A DNA stretch of 6,597 nt from Candidatus Subteraquimicrobium carltonvillense (GTDB lineage Bacteria > Actinomycetota > Aquicultoria > Subteraquimicrobiales > Subteraquimicrobiaceae): the NCBI GenBank assembly GCA_002339355.1, contig DDKQ01000013.1, positions 1-6,597 of the forward strand, read 5' to 3'. A model generated the notes under the pieces. That model was not told the DNA's origin. It searched no databases and saw nothing but the letters and a program-made list of their open reading frames with translations. This document shows, piece after piece, positions 1 to 5,627 of this stretch; position 1 is the stretch's first letter, and the number at the start of each line of letters is the position of its first letter. A program made the position numbers and the translations under genes.

Positions 1-9
1 TGAAAGGTG

Positions 10-54
10 ACCCAATTACCCAATAACCTAATTACCATTTACTAATTACCAATT
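10..54 (-). repeat. degenerate AT-rich tandem repeat, unit about 7 bp
   Basis: On the minus strand this reads as successive units such as AATTGGT, AATTAGT, AAATGGT, AATTAGGT and AATTGGGT. There are about six copies of 7 to 9 bp. The array begins exactly at the TAA stop of the upstream surface-protein gene, which is the first TAA of the array, and runs towards the left edge of the window. It is not a hairpin terminator: I see no inverted repeat followed by a T-run. Its origin and function are unknown. It resembles in unit length, but not in sequence, the heptamer arrays around the four-helix-bundle gene. Confidence 0.7.
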
Positions 55-1759
55 ATGGGCTTTGCAAGGCGGTGTAGGTAATTGTGGTAGAATAGGCGCC
101 TGGGTCATCGTTCCAGGTTATGTTGAGCTGATAGTCATATTTATAGCTGATACCTGCGGGACTATTTGCAGGGTTGTTCGAGGAAATCGTATAGGTTGTA
201 GTTGTAAATGATTTCCAGGTAGAGCCTGGGTCTGTATCCCATTTAAGCTGTGAGATGGGGATAGTCTTTACTCCATCAGTTAGGTCCTGGCTTGCTTGGA
301 CGGTATAGTCCCAAGGAACATTGCTTACTACCGTGAGCTTAATAGCGTAATTACCAGAGCCATCATTCAGCACATAGGGGCTGTTCTCAGGACCAGTAGT
401 CCCGAAGTTCACTGAATTTGTGCCATTGGGAGTAGCAGCCCCTCGATCGTATGTCTCGTCTATGGTTAGGGTAATCTGTGGTCGTATCAACCATAAAGCA
501 ATTACTCTTCTTGAATCTATCCTCGCTGAGGTTGTACCAGTATTATTTGAAAATCTGCCTTTAACAGTATGGCCTCCTGATGCTAAAGTTATTCCAAAGG
601 CGGTTGCTGCACTGTTGGCAGTGCTGCTTCCGTAAGGACTCCCCCTTGAGTTTGCCCTATCGACCGCATCAACCATAATTCCATAACATTCACCATAATT
701 AGAGGTAGAAGTTCCGTTTCTTTTTGTTCCCATGGCAATAACTAAAAGTTCTCGCCCGTCCGTTGTCGTTCTTGAAATTGTTGCTTGTGCATCATCAACA
801 AGAGAGGAAGAGGTGGTCGAAACTTGGGTATCTGAGGTAATAATGTCTAAGGCAGAACTATCAGCAAAGAGCAAAACTCCCAACTGTCTTCTGCTAATTG
901 TAACCGTTGATGTGGCATGAGCCGCAAATCTTCCTTTAACAGTTGTGCTAACTGCACCTAAACTCGAAGCATAACAGGTAAAAACCGAATCTGAATAATT
1001 AGAGCTGTATGGAGATTTTTCAGCTTGGCTGTAATCAGTCCCATTAACATTTATTGCTGCCTTCTTCCCACGACTGTGTTCAGTACTCCCGTTCACATTG
1101 CCAACGTTATAGAGAGTAAGACCCTTGCAAGCTCCTGGAGGTGTGAAAGTAACTGAGGCCTGCGGGTCATCAACTAAAGCTGTGCTATTAGTTGTAGAGG
1201 CAGTGGAACTATCAATATAATAAAACTCGTCACCATTAAAAATGTAAATCAACAAAACTCGGTTTGAAATTGTCGCTGTGCTTCCAGAGGTCTGCGAGGC
1301 AAATCTACCTTTAATCGTATGATCTCCTGCGGACAAAGTTCCTATCCAGAAGGTAAAATTTCTTGTAGCGTAGTTACTGCTATAAGGTGAATCCCAGGAA
1401 TTAGCTACATCTGCCCCATCGACACTGATGGCATTTTGCATACCTCTTATGGGCATTGTTGCCCCGTGAACACTGTTGGCTTGGTAAATTACTAAGACTG
1501 TTTTGGAAGCGGATAGGTTGAATGTCTGAGAAGCTTCCGTATCATCGACTAAACTTGTTGATGTTGTTGTTACCGCAGTTGTTGAGGTAACAATGTATTT
1601 ACTGTCAAAAGTCAGCAGAGACCCTGTTGCCCCGACTGGCTTAGGATATTTAAAAAGAATTAAAAAGCTTCCCACAAAAAGAAGAAGGGTAAGAAAAAGA
1701 GCTAAAACCTTATTAAAGCTGAAAAAGTTTACTATGCAGGCTATTTTACGCCTCAACAT
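53..1759 (-). CDS. exported surface protein with three 125-residue repeats and C-terminal beta domain
   Basis: This is a 568-residue protein of unrecognised family. A basic N-terminus and a hydrophobic segment (about residues 17-36), followed by PKPVGATG, form a signal peptide probably cleaved near residue 44. Three tandem domains follow (about 56-180, 181-305 and 306-430). Landmarks recur exactly 125 residues apart: LVDD at 70/195/320, SPY at 124/249/374 and KGRF at 150/275/400. Each repeat is rich in Ser, Thr, Asn and Gly, with alternating hydrophobic strands. Residues about 431-568 form a different, non-repeated beta-type domain ending ITYTALQSP. No LPXTG, S-layer-homology motif or C-terminal membrane helix is seen, so anchoring is unclear. 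The ATG has an AAGGAG Shine-Dalgarno about 9 nt upstream. It lies 48 bp downstream of the membrane-anchored Ig-like gene, probably in one transcript, suggesting the two work together at the cell surface. Function (adhesion, coat or ligand binding) is inference only. Confidence 0.85.
   Translation of the reverse strand: MLRRKIACIVNFFSFNKVLALFLTLLLFVGSFLILFKYPKPVGATGSLLTFDSKYIVTSTTAVTTTSTSLVDDTEASQTFNLSASKTVLVIYQANSVHGATMPIRGMQNAISVDGADVANSWDSPYSSNYATRNFTFWIGTLSAGDHTIKGRFASQTSGSTATISNRVLLIYIFNGDEFYYIDSSTASTTNSTALVDDPQASVTFTPPGACKGLTLYNVGNVNGSTEHSRGKKAAINVNGTDYSQAEKSPYSSNYSDSVFTCYASSLGAVSTTVKGRFAAHATSTVTISRRQLGVLLFADSSALDIITSDTQVSTTSSSLVDDAQATISRTTTDGRELLVIAMGTKRNGTSTSNYGECYGIMVDAVDRANSRGSPYGSSTANSAATAFGITLASGGHTVKGRFSNNTGTTSARIDSRRVIALWLIRPQITLTIDETYDRGAATPNGTNSVNFGTTGPENSPYVLNDGSGNYAIKLTVVSNVPWDYTVQASQDLTDGVKTIPISQLKWDTDPGSTWKSFTTTTYTISSNNPANSPAGISYKYDYQLNITWNDDPGAYSTTITYTALQSP
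470..1594 (-). repeat. three tandem 375-bp coding repeats
   Basis: This stretch of the surface-protein gene encodes three domains of exactly equal length, 125 residues or 375 bp each. The register is fixed by LVDD, V(D/N)(G/A), SPY, KGRF and a basic-residue/hydrophobic strand at the end of each unit. Protein identity between units is low outside these motifs, so the duplication is old. The strict length conservation despite divergence suggests each unit is an independently folding domain under structural constraint. Confidence 0.8.
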
Positions 1760-1807
1760 AATTTAACTCTCCTTCAAATTCTAAATCGGCAATCATTAGT
1801 AAACAGA

Positions 1808-2407
1808 TTATTCTTCTTTTCGACGCTTAGCTACCAACTTCTTAGCTAGAACAAACACAATAATTGTAGTTAGTAATGTCCCTGCCAACACATAAATCCA
1901 AGGCGAAAGCTTAAAACTATCATCTGGTTGGGGAGAAGTGACCTTTAGAAAGACTATGGTTCCCACCCGACCACTCACGGCTACTCCCTTGCCCTTGGTG
2001 GCAGTGGTCTCAAAGAGAACAACTGCCCTATAGTGACCTGGATTGGCATTCTTGGGAACTTGTATACGAAGACTGATCTTCTTGCTTTCTCCCTCTTTTA
2101 AACCGAACTCATCTGGGTTTACCTTAATCCACTTTGCACAGGACCACTTGCTTTGCCCGGCTGGCAAAAACTCTACATCTCCATTTGGTTTTTTAATATA
2201 GTGCATGGTATAAGATCGAACTTTTGAGGATTCATCGCCAGCGTTGGAAAGGGTTATAGTTGCGGTTATACTTTCACCTGGAGGAGTGGAGAATTCCAAC
2301 TTGCCTGGAGTTACTCCTATCGCTGTTTTTGCCTCAACAATCATCGGATAGAGGAAAAGTAAACAGAGACTTAGCATAATGAAGGCAATGAGTCTTGCCA
2401 CAACCAT
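1808..2407 (-). CDS. membrane-anchored Ig-like surface protein (DUF916-like layout)
   Basis: The product is 199 residues. Residues 1-26 are a signal peptide (hydrophobic core, VEA before KTA). Residues 27-158 form an extracellular beta-sandwich beginning IGVTPGKLEFSTPPGES, with TITLSN, an SLRIQVPKNANPGHYRAVV strand pair and RVGTIVFLKV. This layout is typical of the N-terminal domain of DUF916-type surface proteins and PapD-like Ig folds. A single membrane helix at about 170-188 is followed by a basic stop-transfer tail, KKLVAKRRKEE, so the domain is displayed outside with its tail in the cytoplasm. The ATG at 2407 has GAGGAG only 2 nt upstream; the GTG at codon 3 (2401) has a more normal 8-nt spacing and could be the true start. 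It is first of a probable two-gene unit with the repeat protein and may hold that protein or peptidoglycan at the membrane. That role is inferred from DUF916/WxL clusters. Confidence 0.8.
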   Translation of the reverse strand: MVVARLIAFIMLSLCLLFLYPMIVEAKTAIGVTPGKLEFSTPPGESITATITLSNAGDESSKVRSYTMHYIKKPNGDVEFLPAGQSKWSCAKWIKVNPDEFGLKEGESKKISLRIQVPKNANPGHYRAVVLFETTATKGKGVAVSGRVGTIVFLKVTSPQPDDSFKLSPWIYVLAGTLLTTIIVFVLAKKLVAKRRKEE

Positions 2408-2459
2408 TTCTCCTCAGAAAACCTCGATTTTGCGCCTCATTCGTTCAACTTTAAATACT

Positions 2460-2497
2460 ATAAAAATTTGTTCTTTCCTCCAAAATTGCAGGATTTT
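2460..2497. repeat. 38-bp direct repeat, left copy, flanking the toxin-antitoxin unit
   Basis: This copy matches 3262-3299 at 34 of 38 positions; mismatches are at 2467, 2471, 2474 and 2489. The core TTCCTCCAAAATTG is identical in both copies. It starts just beyond the toxin stop codon (3 bp away) and lies in the 93-bp gap before the Ig-like surface gene. On the minus strand a TATAGT hexamer (2457-2462) overlaps its edge and could be a -10 element for the surface-protein unit, but no good -35 sequence accompanies it. Confidence 0.8.
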
Positions 2498-2500
2498 CAA

Positions 2501-2929
2501 TCATCGTGCCATCGTAAAATCAGCTGGATTGCAACGTGTAACTTCCTTTACGAGGTCAAAATGACTATCAACAGATAAAATATGGGTTAGGTTATTCTCA
2601 AGCATAGTGGCAATATGGAGAGCATCACGAGCATTTAAAGAAGGATATTCTAAAATAAGCTTTGAGGCTTGAAGCACAATCTCTTCACTGATCGCAAGAA
2701 GGGGTGAAAGAAGTGCGACTATTCCTTTAACGGAGTTAACCGCGATTTCCCGCTTCCCCAAGGCAATATATCTGTGAAGAATCTCTTGGACCACTTCCGT
2801 ACTAGTTACGGCAGAAATTTTCCTGGAGGCAATTCCCCTCACAATTCTCATACAGGGTTGCTTTAAGGGATGACCCCTGCCAGAGGCATACATGAAGATA
2901 TTGGTATCGATAAAGTAAACCTCACTCAT
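2501..2929 (-). CDS. PIN-domain toxin of a type II toxin-antitoxin pair (VapC-like)
   Basis: This is a 142-residue PIN-domain ribonuclease, the expected size for VapC-type toxins. From the ATG at 2929, the acidic metal-binding residues are visible in order: D8 in FIDTN, E49 in VVQEI, D102 in ARDALHIA and D121 in LSVDSHFD. PIN toxins of this class cleave RNA with Mg2+ or Mn2+ and arrest growth when released from the antitoxin. A TTG codon directly precedes the ATG and would add one residue. I prefer ATG, with GGTGGA 4 nt upstream. The start overlaps the antitoxin stop by one base (TGATG), implying translational coupling. All four catalytic positions are kept, so the toxin looks active. The specific RNA target cannot be inferred. 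Confidence 0.9.
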   Translation of the reverse strand: MSEVYFIDTNIFMYASGRGHPLKQPCMRIVRGIASRKISAVTSTEVVQEILHRYIALGKREIAVNSVKGIVALLSPLLAISEEIVLQASKLILEYPSLNARDALHIATMLENNLTHILSVDSHFDLVKEVTRCNPADFTMAR

Positions 2930-3177
2930 CAATCCACCAGATAACCTTCAATTATCTTCTTCTCCATCTTCTCCCATTCTTCCACAGGGAGTTCAAGAGA
3001 GCAAAGATACTCCGCCGCTTTCTCTCTTGCTTCTAATGGTTCTTTGATATAGATTTGGTGGAGAGCTTTGCGAATAAGAGAGGCGATAGAAGTACGCCGC
3101 TGACGGGAGATTTCCTCTAAACGCTTTCGCTCTTCAGGAGATAAAAGAATTGTGATTCGTGAGGTAAAAGTTGCCAT
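2929..3177 (-). CDS. ribbon-helix-helix antitoxin (CopG/VapB-like)
   Basis: The protein has 82 residues. Residues 5-45 fit the ribbon-helix-helix DNA-binding fold: a short beta strand (SRITILLS), helix 1 (PEERKRLEEISRQR) and helix 2 (SIASLIRKALHQIY). The acidic C-terminal half (about 50-82, containing PVEEWEKMEKKIIEGY) is the usual toxin-neutralising region. Such proteins bind as dimers to palindromes in their own promoter and bind the PIN toxin encoded next to them. The ATG has a near-consensus AAGGAGGA at 3186-3193, 8 nt upstream. Immediately upstream lies a strong promoter overlapped by a perfect inverted repeat, which fits autoregulation by the toxin-antitoxin complex. First gene of the two-gene unit, overlapping the toxin start by one base. 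Confidence 0.9.
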   Translation of the reverse strand: MATFTSRITILLSPEERKRLEEISRQRRTSIASLIRKALHQIYIKEPLEAREKAAEYLCSLELPVEEWEKMEKKIIEGYLVD

Positions 3178-3199
3178 TTATTTTATCCTCCTTGATAAC

Positions 3200-3229
3200 T
3201 AATATATAATATGAGCATATTATATATTA
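3200..3229. promoter_or_regulatory. inverted-repeat operator of the toxin-antitoxin unit
   Basis: Two perfect 14-bp arms, TAATATATAATATG at 3200-3213 and CATATTATATATTA at 3216-3229, are separated by the dinucleotide AG. The repeat lies 22 bp upstream of the antitoxin start codon and covers the -10 element of its promoter. Ribbon-helix-helix antitoxins bind such palindromes, and conditional cooperativity with the toxin is known for the class. Binding here is inferred from position and symmetry. Confidence 0.85.
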
Positions 3230-3248
3230 TCATATCTTGCGTCGTCAA
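3219..3248 (-). promoter_or_regulatory. sigma-70-type promoter of the toxin-antitoxin unit
   Basis: On the minus strand, TTGACG (3248-3243, five of six matches to TTGACA) is followed after 18 bp by a perfect TATAAT (3224-3219). Transcription would begin near 3212, leaving a short leader that contains the AAGGAGGA ribosome site. The -10 lies inside the right arm of the inverted repeat, so a protein bound there would block polymerase. Confidence 0.8.
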
Positions 3249-3261
3249 ATCTTCTACCAAA

Positions 3262-3299
3262 ATAAAAACTTGCTCATTCCTCCAAAATTGAAGGATTTT
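3262..3299. repeat. 38-bp direct repeat, right copy, flanking the toxin-antitoxin unit
   Basis: This is the partner of 2460-2497 (34 of 38 identical, same orientation, 802 bp apart). It lies 13 bp upstream of the -35 element of the antitoxin promoter, so the two copies tightly enclose promoter, operator, antitoxin and toxin and nothing else. Confidence 0.8.
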
Positions 3300-3330
3300 T
3301 AGGACTTTGGCAAAAATAACATATTTGTAC

Positions 3331-3373
3331 CAGGTCTTTAGACCTGTTACCCCAACAGACCTAAAGGTCTGTT
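3331..3373. repeat. pair of REP-like palindromes
   Basis: Palindrome 1 is CAGGTCTTTAGACCTG (3331-3346), with 7-bp arms around TT. Palindrome 2 is AACAGACCTAAAGGTCTGTT (3354-3373), with 9-bp arms around AA. They are separated by 7 bp and are closely related to each other, sharing CAG-pyrimidine arms around a TT or AA centre. Paired short palindromes in an intergenic space are typical of REP/BIME-type dispersed elements. The centres are too short for stable RNA loops without fraying, and no T-run follows directly. They lie between the divergently oriented toxin-antitoxin unit and the small plus-strand gene. No RAYT transposase is present in the window. Confidence 0.75.
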
Positions 3374-3444
3374 TCTACAAAGGAACCCCGTCTGGATTTC
3401 TACGAGTCTGTTTTTAGGGATTTTTTTGTAAAGGGGGTGAAATT

Positions 3445-3636
3445 GTGAAGATCCTATCCATCATCTTGCTCATCATCGCCATCATCAGTCTGTTATTTTC
3501 ATTGGTTGCAAAGTTCATCATCGGGGCACCGATCTTAAACATCTCAGCAAGCGCTTTCTTAAGATTCACCGATACGTGCCTGCTGTTTGCAATCGTCTTC
3601 TCGCTCTTGGTGCTCCTGGAAAGAAAAGCTGAGTAA
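3445..3636 (+). CDS. small two-helix membrane protein of unknown function
   Basis: The protein has 63 residues, and this is the only plus-strand gene I accept. The GTG start is preceded by a strong Shine-Dalgarno, GGGGGTGA at 3433-3440, 4 nt away. Two hydrophobic segments are visible: residues about 2-27 (KILSIILLIIAIISLLFSLV, continuing through AKFII) and about 43-58 (CLLFAIVFSLLVLL). They are joined by a loop containing GAPILNISASAFLRFTD. The protein ends in a charged tail, ERKAE, so both ends could be cytoplasmic. I do not recognise a named family. The strong ribosome site, clean membrane topology and position in an otherwise empty gap make it a probable real gene. The reverse-strand frame covering the same bases has no ribosome site and looks like a shadow. 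No convincing promoter was found upstream. Confidence 0.7.
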   Translation: MKILSIILLIIAIISLLFSLVAKFIIGAPILNISASAFLRFTDTCLLFAIVFSLLVLLERKAE

Positions 3637-3646
3637 AACCAGAGGT

Positions 3647-3723
3647 GGGTCAAGAGTCAGGCTCTTAATAATTTGAATAATTCTGTAGTTCAAGAGTTTT
3701 TTCAAATTTGTCAAGCCTGACCC
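3647..3723. repeat. foldable intergenic element between convergent genes, possible bidirectional terminator
   Basis: This 77-bp element has nested complementary segments. GGGTCA (3647-3652) can pair with TGACCC (3718-3723), or alternatively GTCAGGCT (3656-3663) with AGCCTGAC (3714-3721). Inside these, AATTTGAA (3670-3677) pairs with TTCAAATT (3701-3708). A local AAGAG/CTCTT hairpin (3652-3656 and 3662-3666) is followed by an AT-rich stretch, a weak terminator form for the plus strand. It begins 10 bp after the small plus-strand gene and overlaps the last codons of nfnB. The shape suggests a dispersed palindromic element that may stop transcription from both sides. I saw no strong T-run, so terminator function is uncertain. 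Confidence 0.6.
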
Positions 3724-5126
3724 TTGTGGATGGCGCGTGCGGCTTTCCTTCCCGCTCCCATCGCTGAGATGACCGTTGCTGCACCAGTGACGATATCGCC
3801 GCCCGCATATATCCTTTCTCTTGAGGTTCTTCCGCTTTCCTCATCAGCTATAATGTATCCTCGCTTGTTTAACTTAAGTCCAGGGGTGCTCTTGGGAATG
3901 AGAGGATTGACACCCGTTCCAATGGCGATTATCACAACATCCACATCGATTACGAATTCTGAACTCTCTATGGGGACGGGACGCCGGCGTCCCGATTCAT
4001 CGGGTTCACCTAGTTCCATCTTCAAACACTCCATGCCACAAACCCAGCCGTCCTTACCCAATATCTTTGTGGGGTTGGTGAGGAGCTTGAAAATGACCCC
4101 CTCCTCCTTAGCCCTCTCGATCTCCTCCACCCGCGCCGGCATCTCAGCTTCCGAGCGGCGATAGACGAGGTGAACATCCTCTGCGCCCAGGCGAAGAGCC
4201 GTGCGAGCGGCGTCCATGGCCACATTGCCCCCACCCACCACTGCGACATTTTTCCCTCTTTTGATCGGTGTATCGTATTCTGGAAAAAGGTATGCTTTCA
4301 TCAGATTCGAGCGGGTGAGGAACTCATTGGCGGAATAAACCCCATTTAAGTTTTCTCCTGGGATTCCCAAAAATAAAGGTAGCCCCGCACCTGTGCCGAT
4401 GAACACGGCATCGTATCCATTGTTTAAAAGATCATCTATGGTGAACAGTTTTCCAATGACCGTACTCGTCCTGATCTCCACACCGAGCTTTTGCACGTAA
4501 TCGACCTCAGCTTGGACTATAGCCTTTGGCAACCTGAATTCTGGAATCCCATAAACCAGAACCCCTCCCGCCTTGTGCAGTCCCTCGAAGATGGTTACCT
4601 CGTGTCCTAGCCGTGCCAGGTCTCCAGCAACGATAAGACCAGCGGGACCGGAGCCGATGACCGCTACCCTCTTCCCAGTGGACTTGGGTCTAGGAGGAAT
4701 CTCCACCATCCCCTGGGCTCGCTCATAGTCGGCGGCGAATCTTTCAAGTCGCCCGATAGCCAAGGGTTCCCCTTTCTTTCCAAGGGCACAAAGCTTCTCA
4801 CACTGGTCTTCTTGGGGACAGACCCTACCACAGATGGCGGGAAGACAGTTCTTCTCCTTTATTTTCCGAATGGCCCCGATAAAATCCCCTTCTGCTATGA
4901 ATTGAATAAAAGCTGGAATATCTACCTCCACGGGACAACCTTGAACACAAGGAAATTTCTTGCATTGAAGACAGCGCTTCGCCTCCTGGACGGCTTGCTC
5001 GGGTGTATATCCCAAGGCAACCTCATCGAAGTTCGTGATGCGCACCTTGGGATTCTGTTCAGCCATCTTTACCTTTTGCAGCATCATAACTTTCTTTGAT
5101 TTCTCCAGTCCCCGATTGATCTCCAA
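3711..5126 (-). CDS. nfnB: NADPH-dependent ferredoxin:NAD+ oxidoreductase large subunit (NfnB/GltA-like)
   Basis: This 471-residue flavoprotein is normal in length for the family. Residues 52-64 (C52, C55, C60, C64) and 94-109 (C94, C99, C103, C109) give the ligand spacing for two [4Fe-4S] clusters. A first dinucleotide fold at 152-185 (GSGPAG at 158) binds FAD. A second, at 293-323 (GGGNVA at 298, then YRRSEAEMP), binds NADP(H). GTG at 403 and AGGD at 441 complete the FAD site. With NfnA it forms the cytoplasmic bifurcating transhydrogenase linking NADH and reduced ferredoxin to NADPH. The pairing with NfnA and absence of a glutamate synthase large subunit argue against a GltBD role. The reported start is TTG with AGGTGAT 5 nt upstream; an internal ATG (codon 14, 5087) would give a more usual N-terminus. 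Codons for the final GQA and the stop fall in the palindromic element at 3647-3723. Confidence 0.9.
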   Translation of the reverse strand: MEINRGLEKSKKVMMLQKVKMAEQNPKVRITNFDEVALGYTPEQAVQEAKRCLQCKKFPCVQGCPVEVDIPAFIQFIAEGDFIGAIRKIKEKNCLPAICGRVCPQEDQCEKLCALGKKGEPLAIGRLERFAADYERAQGMVEIPPRPKSTGKRVAVIGSGPAGLIVAGDLARLGHEVTIFEGLHKAGGVLVYGIPEFRLPKAIVQAEVDYVQKLGVEIRTSTVIGKLFTIDDLLNNGYDAVFIGTGAGLPLFLGIPGENLNGVYSANEFLTRSNLMKAYLFPEYDTPIKRGKNVAVVGGGNVAMDAARTALRLGAEDVHLVYRRSEAEMPARVEEIERAKEEGVIFKLLTNPTKILGKDGWVCGMECLKMELGEPDESGRRRPVPIESSEFVIDVDVVIIAIGTGVNPLIPKSTPGLKLNKRGYIIADEESGRTSRERIYAGGDIVTGAATVISAMGAGRKAARAIHKGQA

Positions 5127-5131
5127 CTCCT

Positions 5132-5138
5132 ATCACCT
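5132..5138 (-). promoter_or_regulatory. ribosome binding site supporting the TTG start of nfnB
   Basis: The minus strand reads AGGTGAT, a seven-base match to the anti-Shine-Dalgarno complement, 5 nt before TTG at 5126. It lies in the 18-bp gap after the four-helix-bundle gene stop. The later ATG candidates at 5087 and 5066 have weaker upstream sequences, although AAAGGT lies near the second. Confidence 0.65.
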
Positions 5139-5144
5139 TAATTG

Positions 5145-5540
5145 TCAGACTTCTTGTCGAGGGTCGAGGGACGAAGGGCGAATTTTGGTTTCCAGTTTAT
5201 TTACGGTCGCAACCAACATAGAAATAATTTCATCCAATGCTTTTACTCTTTGGTCAATAACCTTAGGTGGAAGAAATTTTTTGCTTCGCTGATACCAGCC
5301 TTTGCTTTCTCTCGCTGACCCTCGAGCAACTCTTAAAAAATATGTATACTCTTTACCGAACCCTCTTCCATAACCTTCTTCGATATTCGAACTTATTGAA
5401 CCCAAACTACGTATCAGCTGTCTTGCAACTTCACGGCCGCAATAATCTTTGCTCAAAATATCTAAATTATCTTCCAAAAATTTATTATATATTTCAACTG
5501 CTTTTTGATAGATATTGTTATTTTCCAATCTATCTTTCAT
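5145..5540 (-). CDS. four-helix-bundle protein (S23 / intervening-sequence protein family)
   Basis: The product is 131 residues, typical for this family (usually about 115-130). The diagnostic core is present: YQKAVEIYNKF in helix 1, then IRSLGSISSNIEEGYGRG, then EYTYFLRVARGSARES. Further helices run to about residue 116. The family was first found encoded in 23S rRNA intervening sequences and is structurally related to Avd of diversity-generating retroelements. Its cellular role is unknown and nucleic-acid binding is suspected. The gene lies between nfnA (one base from its stop, TGAAATG) and nfnB (18 bp). Its DNA is visibly richer in A+T than nfnA and nfnB, pointing to insertion. The C-terminal residues RPSSLDPRQEV are encoded by a heptamer array. 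No reverse transcriptase or rRNA is near, so neither a retroelement nor an rRNA insertion is supported here. Confidence 0.9.
   Translation of the reverse strand: MKDRLENNNIYQKAVEIYNKFLEDNLDILSKDYCGREVARQLIRSLGSISSNIEEGYGRGFGKEYTYFLRVARGSARESKGWYQRSKKFLPPKVIDQRVKALDEIISMLVATVNKLETKIRPSSLDPRQEV
5156..5183 (+). repeat. heptamer array, four units, right-reading
   Basis: On the plus strand this reads GTCGAGG, GTCGAGG, GACGAAG, GGCGAAT: four consecutive 7-bp units of form GNCGARN. The array lies at the 3' end of the four-helix-bundle gene and is translated as part of its C-terminus. Units of the same sequence type occur on the opposite strand at 5541-5627, so the two arrays are inverted around the gene. 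Confidence 0.8.
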
Positions 5541-5627
5541 TTCAACCCTTCACTTTTCGACACTCGCCCTCCGCTTTTCGCTTTTCGTCCTTCGCTCGAC
5601 CTTGTCCTTCGTCTTTCGTCTTTGTCT
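5541..5627 (-). repeat. heptamer array, about twelve units, left-reading
   Basis: On the minus strand the sequence runs as 7-bp units: AGACAAA, GACGAAA, GACGAAG, GACAAGG, then (after a 3-bp slip) AGCGAAG, GACGAAA, AGCGAAA, AGCGGAG, GGCGAGT, GTCGAAA, AGTGAAG, GGTTGAA. The last unit ends at the base before the ATG of the four-helix-bundle gene. The array encodes the charged C-terminal tail of NfnA and probably provides the purine-rich AAGGG ribosome site for the downstream gene. Confidence 0.85.

Noticed and set aside
1..54. CRISPR array
   Set aside because: The units are about 7 bp with no spacers; it is a simple degenerate tandem repeat.
3262..3299. Mini-ORF in the right 38-bp repeat (minus strand GGAGGAATGAGCAAG)
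   Set aside because: The putative ribosome site abuts the ATG, the frame stops after seven codons, and the left copy lacks the ATG.
3414..3653. Minus-strand 79-residue frame over the small membrane-protein gene
   Set aside because: It has no ribosome site or recognisable pattern; the plus-strand frame has both a strong ribosome site and membrane topology.
3724..4164. Plus-strand open frames inside nfnB, nfnA and the surface-protein gene
   Set aside because: They lie antisense to well-supported genes, lack ribosome sites, and have compositions expected of shadow frames.
3711..5126. Glutamate synthase small subunit (GltD)
   Set aside because: The domain layout is shared, but the neighbouring NfnA and the absence of a large GltB subunit favour the transhydrogenase assignment.
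5145..5540. Diversity-generating retroelement, suggested by the Avd-like four-helix bundle
   Set aside because: No reverse transcriptase, template repeat or variable repeat is present, and the sequence is closer to the general S23/four-helix family.
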